DNA of 5,043 bases from Sphingobium sp. (GTDB lineage: Bacteria > Pseudomonadota > Alphaproteobacteria > Sphingomonadales > Sphingomonadaceae), in assembly GCA_020051025.1 (NCBI GenBank), contig JAGVJS010000082.1, positions 1 through 5,043 on the forward strand. Direction: 5' to 3'. A program made the position numbers and the translations under genes. The notes beneath the pieces were generated by a model, which did not search any database, was not told the DNA's origin, and saw only the letters and a list, made by a program, of their open reading frames with translations. Below are positions 1-4,710 of this stretch, in pieces. Numbering within the stretch: the stretch's first letter is position 1; the number at the start of each line of letters is the position of its first letter.

Positions 1-16
1 GCTGAAGCTTCTTCAT
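1..16 (-). CDS. Start of a gene leaving the left edge (first five codons only)
   Basis: On the minus strand an ATG at 16-14 overlaps the TGA stop of the RND pump fragment (15-13) in an ATGA arrangement, typical of translationally coupled genes in one operon. A GAGG ribosome-binding site lies at 27-24, seven bases before the ATG. The visible residues are M-K-K-L-Q, too few to name a product. Context suggests another member of a metal-efflux or metal-resistance operon. This is an inference from the overlap and the RBS; a chance ATG is possible. Confidence 0.4.
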
Positions 17-141
17 GGTTGGACCTCACCGGAGGAGTTGCCGCGTTTACCGACGGCGAGTGCATACATGCTCGGCAGCGCGAGCAATGTGAGAAACAAA
101 GTGGAGAGCAGTCCACCGACAACCACCGTGGCCAGCGCCCG
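13..141 (-). pseudogene. C-terminal fragment of a CzcA/CusA-family heavy-metal efflux RND transporter
   Basis: About 42 codons on the minus strand read R-A-LATVVVGGLLSTLFLTLLALPSMYALAVGK and then a short hydrophilic tail. This is the typical end of HME-RND inner-membrane pumps (CzcA/CusA): the RPLATVVIGG-type motif followed by the last transmembrane helix ending in LP-x-(L/M)Y. In the intact family this part closes a protein of more than 1,000 residues that exports metal cations by proton antiport with a periplasmic adaptor and an outer-membrane channel. Upstream of codon R (about 139-141) the frame stays open to 243 but no longer resembles an RND pump, so the gene is cut at a junction. GC content is about 55% at 61-120 against about 68% at 181-240, which fits a different origin. 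The next gene overlaps its stop by ATGA. A misassembled junction cannot be excluded. Confidence 0.65.
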
Positions 142-364
142 TGACCGGGCCGGCACGACGGTGGGTAACACGCGCGATCGCGTCTCTGCGGTGAAGGATC
201 GTGCGGGTTCGGCCGCTGGCCAAGCCACGGACGCCGTCAACAATGCCGCGTCGATCGACGCCAGCGGATCGCTATCTGGCCAAGTAAGTGGCCAAGGCTC
301 GTCCAGCGGTCAGGGTTCGACCGGCGCCACCAGCAGCAACGACACCCCCGATCAGGCGGATTGA
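38..364 (+). CDS. 3' part of a low-complexity, repeat-containing hypothetical protein (5' end replaced)
   Basis: The plus-strand frame is open from the left edge to a TGA at 362-364. The believable protein part starts near 140, because the upstream bases are antisense to the RND fragment. The native part has RDRAG, TRDRV and KDRAG motifs about 11 residues apart, then AAGQATDAVNNA, then a Ser/Gly/Gln-rich tail with repeated SGQ and an acidic end (DTPDQAD). This looks like an extended or amphipathic, secreted or cell-envelope low-complexity protein of a type seen in sphingomonads, but I cannot name a family. At DNA level TGGCCAAG occurs at 217, 277 and 289, at spacings that are multiples of 12, consistent with in-frame repeat expansion. 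No signal peptide or convincing start is visible. TTG 38 directly abuts GGAGGAG with no spacer, and ATG 68 lies inside the antisense pump sequence. The gene is probably non-functional or truncated here. Confidence 0.5.
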   Translation: MPRLPTASAYMLGSASNVRNKVESSPPTTTVASARDRAGTTVGNTRDRVSAVKDRAGSAAGQATDAVNNAASIDASGSLSGQVSGQGSSSGQGSTGATSSNDTPDQAD

Positions 365-384
365 TTGACCCCGCCGGGGCATGA

Positions 385-416
385 AGACAGGCGGGCATGT
401 TCCACACCGCCTGTCT
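385..416 (+). terminator. Hairpin after the low-complexity gene
   Basis: A perfect 10-bp stem (385-394 with 407-416) encloses a 12-base loop, 20 bp after the stop at 364. There is no U-tract on either side, so it is a transcript-end hairpin or a weak or factor-assisted terminator rather than a textbook rho-independent one. Confidence 0.45.
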
Positions 417-435
417 AAAGCCCCTCCGCCTGATG

Positions 436-470
436 AATGGGCCGGCAGCCTTTGAGGCCGCCGGCCCATT
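436..470 (-). terminator. Hairpin between convergent genes, just past the pentapeptide gene stop
   Basis: A perfect 10-bp GC-rich stem (436-445 with 461-470, AATGGGCCGG and its complement) is extended by C446-G460 and a short inner stem (448-450 with 456-458). It ends seven bases beyond the stop codon of the minus-strand pentapeptide gene. It probably ends transcription of that gene and may act in both directions. The flanking bases are only weakly T-rich (CCCCTTTC on the plus side). Confidence 0.5.
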
Positions 471-476
471 CCCCTT

Positions 477-1166
477 TCAACGCACGTTCAGGCCCAGTTC
501 GCCCAGCAATTGCCCGGCCTGCTCGCGCGATATGGTCGCGCCCCTGAACAGCCCGGCATTGATCAGCCGCAACCCGCTAATGTCCGCCCCGCGCAGATCC
601 GCGCCATCGAACCGGCATCCGTCCAGCGCCGCGTCGCGCAAACTGCACCCATCGAACAAGGTGCCGCGAAAATCGCATTTGGCCAGATCCGCCTGGCTGA
701 AATCCACCGCCGTCACCACCTGCTTGCGGAAGGAGAAGCCCGGCAGTCGGGCATTGACCAGCAGCGTCTCCTTAAAAGTCATATCCAGCGCGCTGGCATC
801 GGTGAGGTCGGCGCCCGTCAGTTTGCACCGCTCAAATTGCGCACCGAACAGCTTAGCGCGCCGGAACCCCCCATTGTTGAAGTCGCAGGCGGTGGCTTCC
901 GCCTCACGCAGGTCTGCGCCGGTGAAAGTCACGAACCCGCCCCGGCAGGAGAGCCAGCGCGTCCCGTCCAGCTTTGCACCTGTCACGTCGGTGCGGCGCA
1001 ATTGACAGCGCTCGAATATCCAGCGCGACAGGTCCAGCCCCGACAGGTCGGCCTCGTCCAGATCGCAGTCGATCAGATGATGCGGCAATCCCCCCGCCAG
1101 CGCCGCAATATCGCGGCGGCTCAGCGTCTGTTCGGTGATGGAGCGGTCGGCAAAAAGATCATCCAT
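477..1166 (-). CDS. Pentapeptide repeat protein with a C-terminal helix (Qnr/MfpA-like architecture)
   Basis: The 229-residue product is dominated by A(D/N)LXX-type repeats: CDLDEADLSGLDL, GAKLDGTRW, TGADLREAE, RAKLFGAQFERCKLTGADL, VDFSQADLAKCDF, GCSLRDAALDGCRFDGADLRGADISGLRL. Such repeats build a right-handed quadrilateral beta-helix. A roughly 30-residue leader precedes the repeats, and the protein ends in a non-repeat segment, ISREQAGQLLGELGLNV, predicted to be a helix. Length and layout match Qnr/MfpA proteins, which mimic B-DNA and bind DNA gyrase, but many pentapeptide proteins have no known role and I cannot assign one here. I chose ATG 1166 over ATG 1172 because AAGG (1177-1174) sits seven bases before 1166 and only one before 1172. 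No signal peptide or membrane segment is seen, so it is probably cytosolic. It lies 90 bp downstream of ctrA on the same strand but behind a terminator, so it should be largely transcribed on its own. Confidence 0.85.
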   Translation of the reverse strand: MDDLFADRSITEQTLSRRDIAALAGGLPHHLIDCDLDEADLSGLDLSRWIFERCQLRRTDVTGAKLDGTRWLSCRGGFVTFTGADLREAEATACDFNNGGFRRAKLFGAQFERCKLTGADLTDASALDMTFKETLLVNARLPGFSFRKQVVTAVDFSQADLAKCDFRGTLFDGCSLRDAALDGCRFDGADLRGADISGLRLINAGLFRGATISREQAGQLLGELGLNVR

Positions 1167-1173
1167 GACCATG

Positions 1174-1177
1174 CCTT
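1174..1177 (-). promoter_or_regulatory. Ribosome-binding site deciding the pentapeptide gene start
   Basis: AAGG on the minus strand lies seven bases upstream of ATG 1166 and only one base upstream of the alternative ATG 1172. It therefore favours the shorter product beginning M-D-D-L-F. Confidence 0.5.
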
Positions 1178-1197
1178 AGCCGCAGCCGCGCCAACGG

Positions 1198-1231
1198 AAA
1201 AGGCCGGTCATCCTTACGGACACCGGCCTTT
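1198..1231 (-). terminator. Rho-independent terminator of ctrA
   Basis: A perfect 10-bp stem (1199-1208 with 1222-1231, AAAGGCCGGT and its complement) has a short inner stem (1211-1213 with 1218-1220) and a TTAC loop. On the minus strand it runs into TTTT. It lies 25 bp beyond the ctrA stop and separates ctrA from the pentapeptide gene. Confidence 0.75.
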
Positions 1232-1255
1232 CCACCCCCAGAAATGCGTATCGGA

Positions 1256-1963
1256 TCAGGCCACCTTGGCCTGTTCCTCCAATATTTCATCCGGATCGCG
1301 CAGCACATAGCCGCGGCCCCAGACCGTCTCGATATAATTGTCGCCGCCGCAGGCCAGCGCCAGCTTCTTGCGCAGCTTGCAGATGAACACGTCGATGATC
1401 TTGAGTTCCGGCTCGTCCATCCCGCCATAGAGGTGGTTCAGGAACATTTCCTTGGTCAGCGTCGTGCCCTTGCGGAGCGAGAGCAGTTCCAGCATCGCAT
1501 ATTCCTTGCCGGTCAGGTGGACGCGATTGCCGTCCACTTCCACCGTCTTGGCGTCCAGATTGACCGACAGCTTGCCGGTGCGGATGACCGACTGGCTATG
1601 CCCCTTGGAGCGGCGGACGACGGCGTGGATGCGCGCGATCAGTTCTTCGCGGTGGAACGGCTTGGTCACATAATCGTCCGCGCCGAAGCCGAAAGAGCGG
1701 ACCTTGCTGTCCATTTCCGAAATGCCCGACAGGATCAGCACCGGCGTCTGCACCTTGGCCGCGCGCAGCTTCTTCAGCACGTCATAGCCGTGCATGTCCG
1801 GCAGGTTCAGGTCCAGACAGATGATGTCATAATCATACAGCTTGCCCAGATCCAGGCCTTCCTCGCCCAGGTCCGTTGTATAAACATTGAACCCCTCGGT
1901 CGTGAGCATCAGCTCAATCGCCTTGGCAGTGGTAGGTTCGTCCTCGATCAGCAGCACGCGCAT
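1256..1963 (-). CDS. ctrA: Cell-cycle response regulator CtrA (OmpR/PhoB family)
   Basis: This 235-residue protein is the alphaproteobacterial master cell-cycle transcription factor. When phosphorylated through the CckA-ChpT relay it binds TTAA-N7-TTAA sites and controls division, motility, methylation and, in Caulobacter, the replication origin. The receiver domain (about 1-117) shows acidic residues E7/D8, phospho-acceptor D51 in [14 protein letters not shown], and K101 in TKPF. The winged-helix domain (about 125-225) contains the signature stretches [41 protein letters not shown] and [15 protein letters not shown], so the identity is near certain. The start at 1963 is chosen because [10 protein letters not shown] is the family N-terminus and AAGGGG (1975-1970) lies six bases upstream; the in-frame extension to 2026 is not family sequence. 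Cys49 stands where Leu is usual. The protein ends in KVA rather than the AA of the Caulobacter protein, where the C-terminus guides ClpXP proteolysis. A terminator follows, and the upstream region has candidate CtrA and CcrM sites. Confidence 0.97.
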   Translation of the reverse strand: MRVLLIEDEPTTAKAIELMLTTEGFNVYTTDLGEEGLDLGKLYDYDIICLDLNLPDMHGYDVLKKLRAAKVQTPVLILSGISEMDSKVRSFGFGADDYVTKPFHREELIARIHAVVRRSKGHSQSVIRTGKLSVNLDAKTVEVDGNRVHLTGKEYAMLELLSLRKGTTLTKEMFLNHLYGGMDEPELKIIDVFICKLRKKLALACGGDNYIETVWGRGYVLRDPDEILEEQAKVA

Positions 1964-1969
1964 GTGAAG

Positions 1970-1975
1970 CCCCTT
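1970..1975 (-). promoter_or_regulatory. ctrA ribosome-binding site
   Basis: AAGGGG on the minus strand lies six bases before ATG 1963. It fixes the ctrA start against the longer open frame reaching 2026. Confidence 0.7.
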
Positions 1976-2025
1976 GTCAGTAGCAGTCCCGTTCACCCCA
2001 CCAGAACGGCTTCTGCTCCAATTCA

Positions 2026-2071
2026 TTAACCAAAAAACTTCTGAAGGACAAAGGTTAATTTTTCGCTAACC
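2026..2071 (-). promoter_or_regulatory. Candidate CtrA-binding sites in the ctrA promoter (autoregulation)
   Basis: A near-consensus double half-site TTAA-N7-CTAAC spans 2055-2070 (consensus TTAA-N7-TTAAC, one mismatch). Its ends form a GGTTA/TAACC inverted repeat at 2053-2071. A second half-site, TTAACC, lies at 2026-2031. All are 63-108 bp upstream of the ctrA start. In Caulobacter CtrA binds and regulates its own promoters, so autoregulation is the natural reading. No convincing -10/-35 pair could be fixed. Confidence 0.5.
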
Positions 2072-2084
2072 GGCAGGAAACCAC

Positions 2085-2156
2085 GAGTCGCGCCAATTCG
2101 AATCTCTTTACAAAGGGTTGAGGCCGTAACGGTCGGCCCGGAGTCAAGCTGGATTC
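2085..2156 (-). promoter_or_regulatory. Cluster of four GANTC (CcrM) methylation sites upstream of ctrA
   Basis: GAGTC at 2085, GAATC at 2100, GAGTC at 2141 and GATTC at 2152 all lie between the LysR stop and the ctrA start. By reading the whole window I found only one other GANTC (4973). CcrM methylates GANTC in alphaproteobacteria, and GcrA uses methylated sites to activate cell-cycle promoters, ctrA P1 of Caulobacter being the classic case. The cluster is read as the GcrA/CcrM-responsive part of the ctrA promoter region. The motif is seen directly; the function is inferred. Confidence 0.55.
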
Positions 2157-2160
2157 ACCT

Positions 2161-2189
2161 GCGAAACGAGGCCAAACGGCCTGCTTCGC
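2161..2189 (-). other. Two-part hairpin in the LysR-ctrA intergenic region
   Basis: GCGAA (2161-2165) pairs with TTCGC (2185-2189), and inside it AGGCC (2169-2173) pairs with GGCCT (2178-2182) around an AAAC loop. No T-tract follows on the minus strand. It lies 57 bp past the LysR stop and could be a 3' end structure of that transcript or part of a long ctrA leader. Confidence 0.25.
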
Positions 2190-2215
2190 ATCTTATCCTG
2201 CCGGCAACTATGCTG

Positions 2216-2245
2216 AAAAAAATATTACCGTGCCCCGTATCCGGG
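2216..2245 (-). terminator. Weak terminator-like element after the LysR gene
   Basis: Directly after the TAA stop (2248-2246) a short CCCG/CGGG stem (2234-2237 with 2242-2245) is followed on the minus strand by a run of seven T (2222-2216). The stem is only 4 bp and is separated from the T-run by 11 bases, so read-through towards ctrA is possible. Confidence 0.3.
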
Positions 2246-3139
2246 TTAACAGCCATGATGTCGTGTGATGAAATCCAGTAACGCATCGACGCGGGCCGGG
2301 CGAAGGCGCGACGGCGGCGTCACCAGATGCAGGCCGAAGGGCGCGGGCCGCCATTCGGTGAGAATTTCCTCCACCTCCCCCCTGGCCAATGCGTCGCCGA
2401 TGATGAAGTCGGGCAGCCGCGCCACCCCTACCCCCATGCGCAGCGCCGGCAGCATCGCTTCTCCGCTGTTCACCGTGATACGGCTGCGCACCTGCACCAC
2501 CACATTCTGCTGCCCCGGCCCGGAGAAACGCCACACGTCCGGCGCGGTGACGTTGGAATAACAAAGGCAGTCATGAGTACCAAGGTCGGAGGGATGCTGC
2601 GGCCGCCCCCGCTCGTCCAGATAGGCCGGCGATGCGATGACATGCATGGTCACATCCGCCAGCCGCCGCGCGCGGAGCGAACTGTCCGGCATGTCGGCGA
2701 TGCGGATCGTCGCATCCAGCCCCATTTCCACAATGTCGATCCGCGCATCGGACAGATGCAGGTCGACATCGACCAGCGGATGCTCCTTGGTGAATTTCGC
2801 CACCAGCGGTGCGATCCGCAGCAGACCGAAGGTCATCGGCGCCCCCAGCCGCACCACGCCCGACAGTTCTGCCGTCTCGTCTCTTGCGGCCTCTTCCGCC
2901 GCCTGTCCTTCCACCAATATGCGCTGGGCATGATCGGCCAGCCGCTTGCCGCTTTCGGTCAGCGCCAGGCGGCGGCTGGTGCGGTTGAACAGGCTGGTGT
3001 CCAGATGCTCCTCCAGCCGCGTCACCGCCTTGGACACGGTCGCCTTCGACACGCTCAGCGCCTTGGCCGCATCGGTGAAGCTGCGATGCTCCACCACGGC
3101 AGCGAACATCGCCCAGGCTTCAAAATCAGGTAGTCGCAT
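2246..3139 (-). CDS. LysR-type transcriptional regulator, divergent from pirin
   Basis: The 297-residue product is a full-length LTTR. The N-terminal winged helix-turn-helix covers about residues 6-64: FEAWAMFAAVVEHRSFTDAA, then the recognition region LSVSKATVSKAVTRLEEHL and the wing FNRTSRRLALTESG. A linker helix follows, and the substrate-binding-like effector domain covers about 90-295 (VVRLGAPMTFGLLRIAPLV, MGLDATIRIADMPDSSLRARRL, MGVGVARLPDFI). It resembles the CrgA/DmlR-type subgroup, usually homotetrameric activators or repressors answering a small ligand. The start at 3139 gives the normal family N-terminus, but no good ribosome-binding site precedes it (only GGATT about 11 bases away). 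It is divergent from the pirin and wrbA genes, the usual layout of an LTTR with its target operon, and likely also controls itself. The effector is unknown; a quinone or phenolic electrophile is a guess from the neighbours. Confidence 0.93.
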   Translation of the reverse strand: MRLPDFEAWAMFAAVVEHRSFTDAAKALSVSKATVSKAVTRLEEHLDTSLFNRTSRRLALTESGKRLADHAQRILVEGQAAEEAARDETAELSGVVRLGAPMTFGLLRIAPLVAKFTKEHPLVDVDLHLSDARIDIVEMGLDATIRIADMPDSSLRARRLADVTMHVIASPAYLDERGRPQHPSDLGTHDCLCYSNVTAPDVWRFSGPGQQNVVVQVRSRITVNSGEAMLPALRMGVGVARLPDFIIGDALARGEVEEILTEWRPAPFGLHLVTPPSRLRPARVDALLDFITRHHGC

Positions 3140-3142
3140 CGG

Positions 3143-3183
3143 GAAACAATCCGTTTCAAAGCTGCCGGTTTATGAAACGATCC
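3143..3183. promoter_or_regulatory. Candidate LysR operator in the divergent LysR/pirin region
   Basis: A direct repeat GAAAC-(A/G)-ATCC occurs at 3143-3152 and 3174-3183, 31 bp apart (about three helical turns). CGTTTCA (3152-3158) and TGAAACG (3173-3179) form a perfect 7-bp inverted repeat with a 14-bp spacer. GAAAC (3143-3147) also pairs with GTTTC (3153-3157). The block begins four bases upstream of the LysR start codon and ends 94 bp before the pirin gene, where binding would affect both promoters. A TAGATT at 3191-3196 could be a -10 for the pirin transcript, but no matching -35 is convincing. Confidence 0.45.
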
Positions 3184-3241
3184 TGATCGCTAGATTGGCG
3201 GAAAGCAAGCGGAAGCATCCGCCTCCGCACCGAAAGGCACC

Positions 3242-3259
3242 TCGAACCTTCAGGTTCGA
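3242..3259 (+). other. Hairpin in the pirin 5' leader
   Basis: A perfect 7-bp stem, TCGAACC with GGTTCGA, closes a four-base TTCA loop and is followed by AAAA. It ends six bases upstream of the GAAGG ribosome-binding site (3266-3270) of the pirin gene, which itself stands six bases before ATG 3277. It may affect translation or mRNA stability. It is not a terminator, since no T-run follows. Confidence 0.35.
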
Positions 3260-3276
3260 AAAACCGAAGGCAAGTT

Positions 3277-3996
3277 ATGACCACGACCACAGCGAGCCGC
3301 ATCGAGCGCCGCCCCTTCGCGTCGCTTGGCCATGCCGACCATGGCTGGCTGAACGCACGCCATCATTTTTCCTTCGCCGACTATCATGACGATGATCGTG
3401 TCCACTGGGGCGCGATCCGAGTGTGGAATGATGACGAGATCGGCCCACGTTCGGGCTTCCCACCGCACCCTCATGCCGACATGGAAATCATCACCTACGT
3501 CCGCACTGGCGCGATCACGCATCAGGACAGCCTGGGCAACAAGGGCCGCACCGAAGCGGGCGACGTTCAGGTAATGTCGGCCGGCACCGGCATCCGCCAC
3601 GCCGAATATAATCTAGAGGATGAAACCACCACCCTGTTCCAGATCTGGGTCATCCCCCGCACACGTGGCGGCCAGCCCAGCTGGGGCGCCAAGCCCTTCC
3701 CCAAGGGCGACCGCTCCGGCAAGTTGCAGGTTCTGGCCAGCGGCTATGACGATGACCGGGAAGCACTGCGCATCCGCGCCGACGCCCGCCTGCTGGGCGG
3801 GACGGTCAAGGCGGGTGAAAGCGTGACCTACGCCACGGAGGAAGGCCGCCACCTCTATCTGGTCGCGGCGACGGGCCGGATCGAAATTGACGGTCAACCC
3901 TTCGAGGCCCGCGACGGCGCCGCGATCATCAGCGGCGCGCCGATTACCATAAAGGCTGTCGAAGACGCCGAAATCGTCCTGGTGGACAGTATCTGA
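3277..3996 (+). CDS. Pirin family bicupin, YhhW-type putative quercetin 2,3-dioxygenase
   Basis: The 239-residue product is a pirin-like bicupin. The N-terminal cupin has the diagnostic motifs FPPHPHADMEIITYVRTGAITHQDS and MSAGTGIRHAEYN. H64, H66, H108 and E110 match the spacing of the metal ligands of E. coli YhhW (His-X-His, then His-X-Glu 44 residues on). The second, degenerate cupin covers about residues 150-239 (LRIRADARLLGGTVKAGESVTYATEEGRHLYLVAATG). E. coli YhhW oxidises quercetin in vitro; the natural substrate of most bacterial pirins is unknown, so the enzyme name is provisional. No signal peptide or membrane helix is seen, so it is cytosolic. The start ATG 3277 has GAAGG six bases upstream. 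It diverges from a LysR gene and is followed 114 bp later by wrbA, suggesting joint control and a role in handling flavonoid- or quinone-like compounds. Confidence 0.92.
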   Translation: MTTTTASRIERRPFASLGHADHGWLNARHHFSFADYHDDDRVHWGAIRVWNDDEIGPRSGFPPHPHADMEIITYVRTGAITHQDSLGNKGRTEAGDVQVMSAGTGIRHAEYNLEDETTTLFQIWVIPRTRGGQPSWGAKPFPKGDRSGKLQVLASGYDDDREALRIRADARLLGGTVKAGESVTYATEEGRHLYLVAATGRIEIDGQPFEARDGAAIISGAPITIKAVEDAEIVLVDSI

Positions 3997-4003
3997 TCCT
4001 TTT

Positions 4004-4037
4004 GGCCAGCCCCTCCCCCCTCTTTGAGGGGATGGCC
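4004..4037 (+). other. First intercistronic hairpin between pirin and wrbA
   Basis: GGCCA (4004-4008) pairs with TGGCC (4033-4037). After one mismatch, CCCCTC (4010-4015) pairs with GAGGGG (4026-4031) around a ten-base pyrimidine-rich loop. It starts seven bases after the pirin stop and lacks a U-tract. It may protect or partly terminate the pirin mRNA. The C-rich/G-rich arms resemble REP-type repeats common between sphingomonad genes (recalled, not searched). Confidence 0.45.
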
Positions 4038-4038
4038 G

Positions 4039-4077
4039 GGCCGCCCGCGCACATCCCCCTCCCTCGCGCGGGCGGCC
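4039..4077 (+). terminator. Second, very stable intercistronic hairpin before wrbA
   Basis: A perfect 12-bp all-GC stem (4039-4050 with 4066-4077) closes a 15-base loop and ends 21 bases before the wrbA ribosome-binding site (4099-4103). The downstream sequence is only GCCCCTTTC, so it is a weak terminator or attenuator, an mRNA-processing barrier, or a palindromic repeat. It implies that wrbA may be expressed at a different level from pirin. Confidence 0.45.
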
Positions 4078-4110
4078 GCCCCTTTCATCTCATCAAACAG
4101 GAGACGCATC

Positions 4111-4710
4111 ATGGCTAAGGTTCTGGTTCTCTATTATTCCTCCTACGGTCATATCGAAACCATGGCGAAGGCCGTGGCCGAAGGCGCCGCATCGGCCGGC
4201 GCGACCGTCGACATCAAGCGCGTGCCCGAAACCGCTCCGCTGGAAGTCGCCAAGAACGCGCATTTCAAACTGGATCAGGACGCGCCGGTAGCGACCGTCG
4301 CGGAACTCGCAGACTATGACGCGATTGTCGTCGGCACCGGCACCCGCTTTGGCCGCATGTCCAGCCAGATGGCCTCCTTCCTCGACCAGGCCGGCGGCCT
4401 GTGGGCGCGCGGCGCGCTGAATGGCAAGGTCGGCGGCGCGTTCACCTCCACCGCCAGCCAGCATGGCGGTCAGGAAGTGACCCTCTTCTCCATCATCACC
4501 AACCTCATGCATTTCGGCATGACCATCGTCGGCCTCGACTATGGCTTTGCCGGCCAGATGGGCGTGGACAAGGTGCGTGGCGGATCGCCCTATGGCGCAA
4601 CCACACTGGCCGATAGCGACGGCAGCCGTCAGCCGAGCGAAGAAGAACTGGACGGCGCCCGCTATCAGGGCCGCCGGATTGCCGAAACCGCGATCAAGCT
4701 GCACGGCTGA
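4111..4710 (+). CDS. wrbA: NAD(P)H:quinone oxidoreductase WrbA (flavodoxin-like, type IV)
   Basis: The 199-residue product aligns along its whole length with E. coli WrbA as recalled (198 residues). WrbA is a tetrameric FMN enzyme that reduces quinones to hydroquinones by two electrons using NAD(P)H, avoiding semiquinone and redox-cycling damage in the cytosol. FMN-binding motifs are [12 protein letters not shown] (8-19), [13 protein letters not shown] (75-87) and [10 protein letters not shown] (113-122). Also typical are [15 protein letters not shown]134, [11 protein letters not shown] (155-165) and [16 protein letters not shown] near the end. The second motif has Gly77 where E. coli has Pro (GTPTRFG). 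ATG 4111 is the start: MAKVLVLYY is the family N-terminus and AGGAG (4099-4103) lies seven bases upstream; the open frame back to 4024 runs through the hairpins and is not coding. It follows pirin in the same direction, possibly as an operon under the divergent LysR regulator, and is followed by a terminator at 4789. Confidence 0.97.
   Translation: MAKVLVLYYSSYGHIETMAKAVAEGAASAGATVDIKRVPETAPLEVAKNAHFKLDQDAPVATVAELADYDAIVVGTGTRFGRMSSQMASFLDQAGGLWARGALNGKVGGAFTSTASQHGGQEVTLFSIITNLMHFGMTIVGLDYGFAGQMGVDKVRGGSPYGATTLADSDGSRQPSEEELDGARYQGRRIAETAIKLHG

Noticed and set aside
142..243. Minus-strand continuation of the RND fragment up to ATG 243
   Set aside because: The frame is open, but its translation is not RND-like and is antisense to the RDR/SGQ protein tail. 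It is treated as a chance fusion frame.
510..1310. Long plus-strand open frame (266 codons) opposite the pentapeptide and ctrA genes
   Set aside because: It is antisense to a clear pentapeptide-repeat gene and the ctrA terminator. Its His/Gln/Arg/Ala-rich translation has no family features and is typical of shadow frames in GC-rich DNA.
1964..2026. N-terminal extension of CtrA by 21 residues
   Set aside because: CtrA proteins begin MRVLLIE, and a good ribosome-binding site sits just before ATG 1963. The extension overlaps the promoter region and a CtrA half-site.
1244..2029. Plus-strand open frame (261 codons) opposite ctrA
   Set aside because: It mirrors ctrA almost exactly. The minus-strand frame is an unmistakable CtrA, so the opposite frame is a codon-bias shadow.
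4024..4110. Earlier start for wrbA
   Set aside because: The extra residues come from the GC-rich intercistronic hairpins. The known WrbA N-terminus and an AGGAG site fit ATG 4111.
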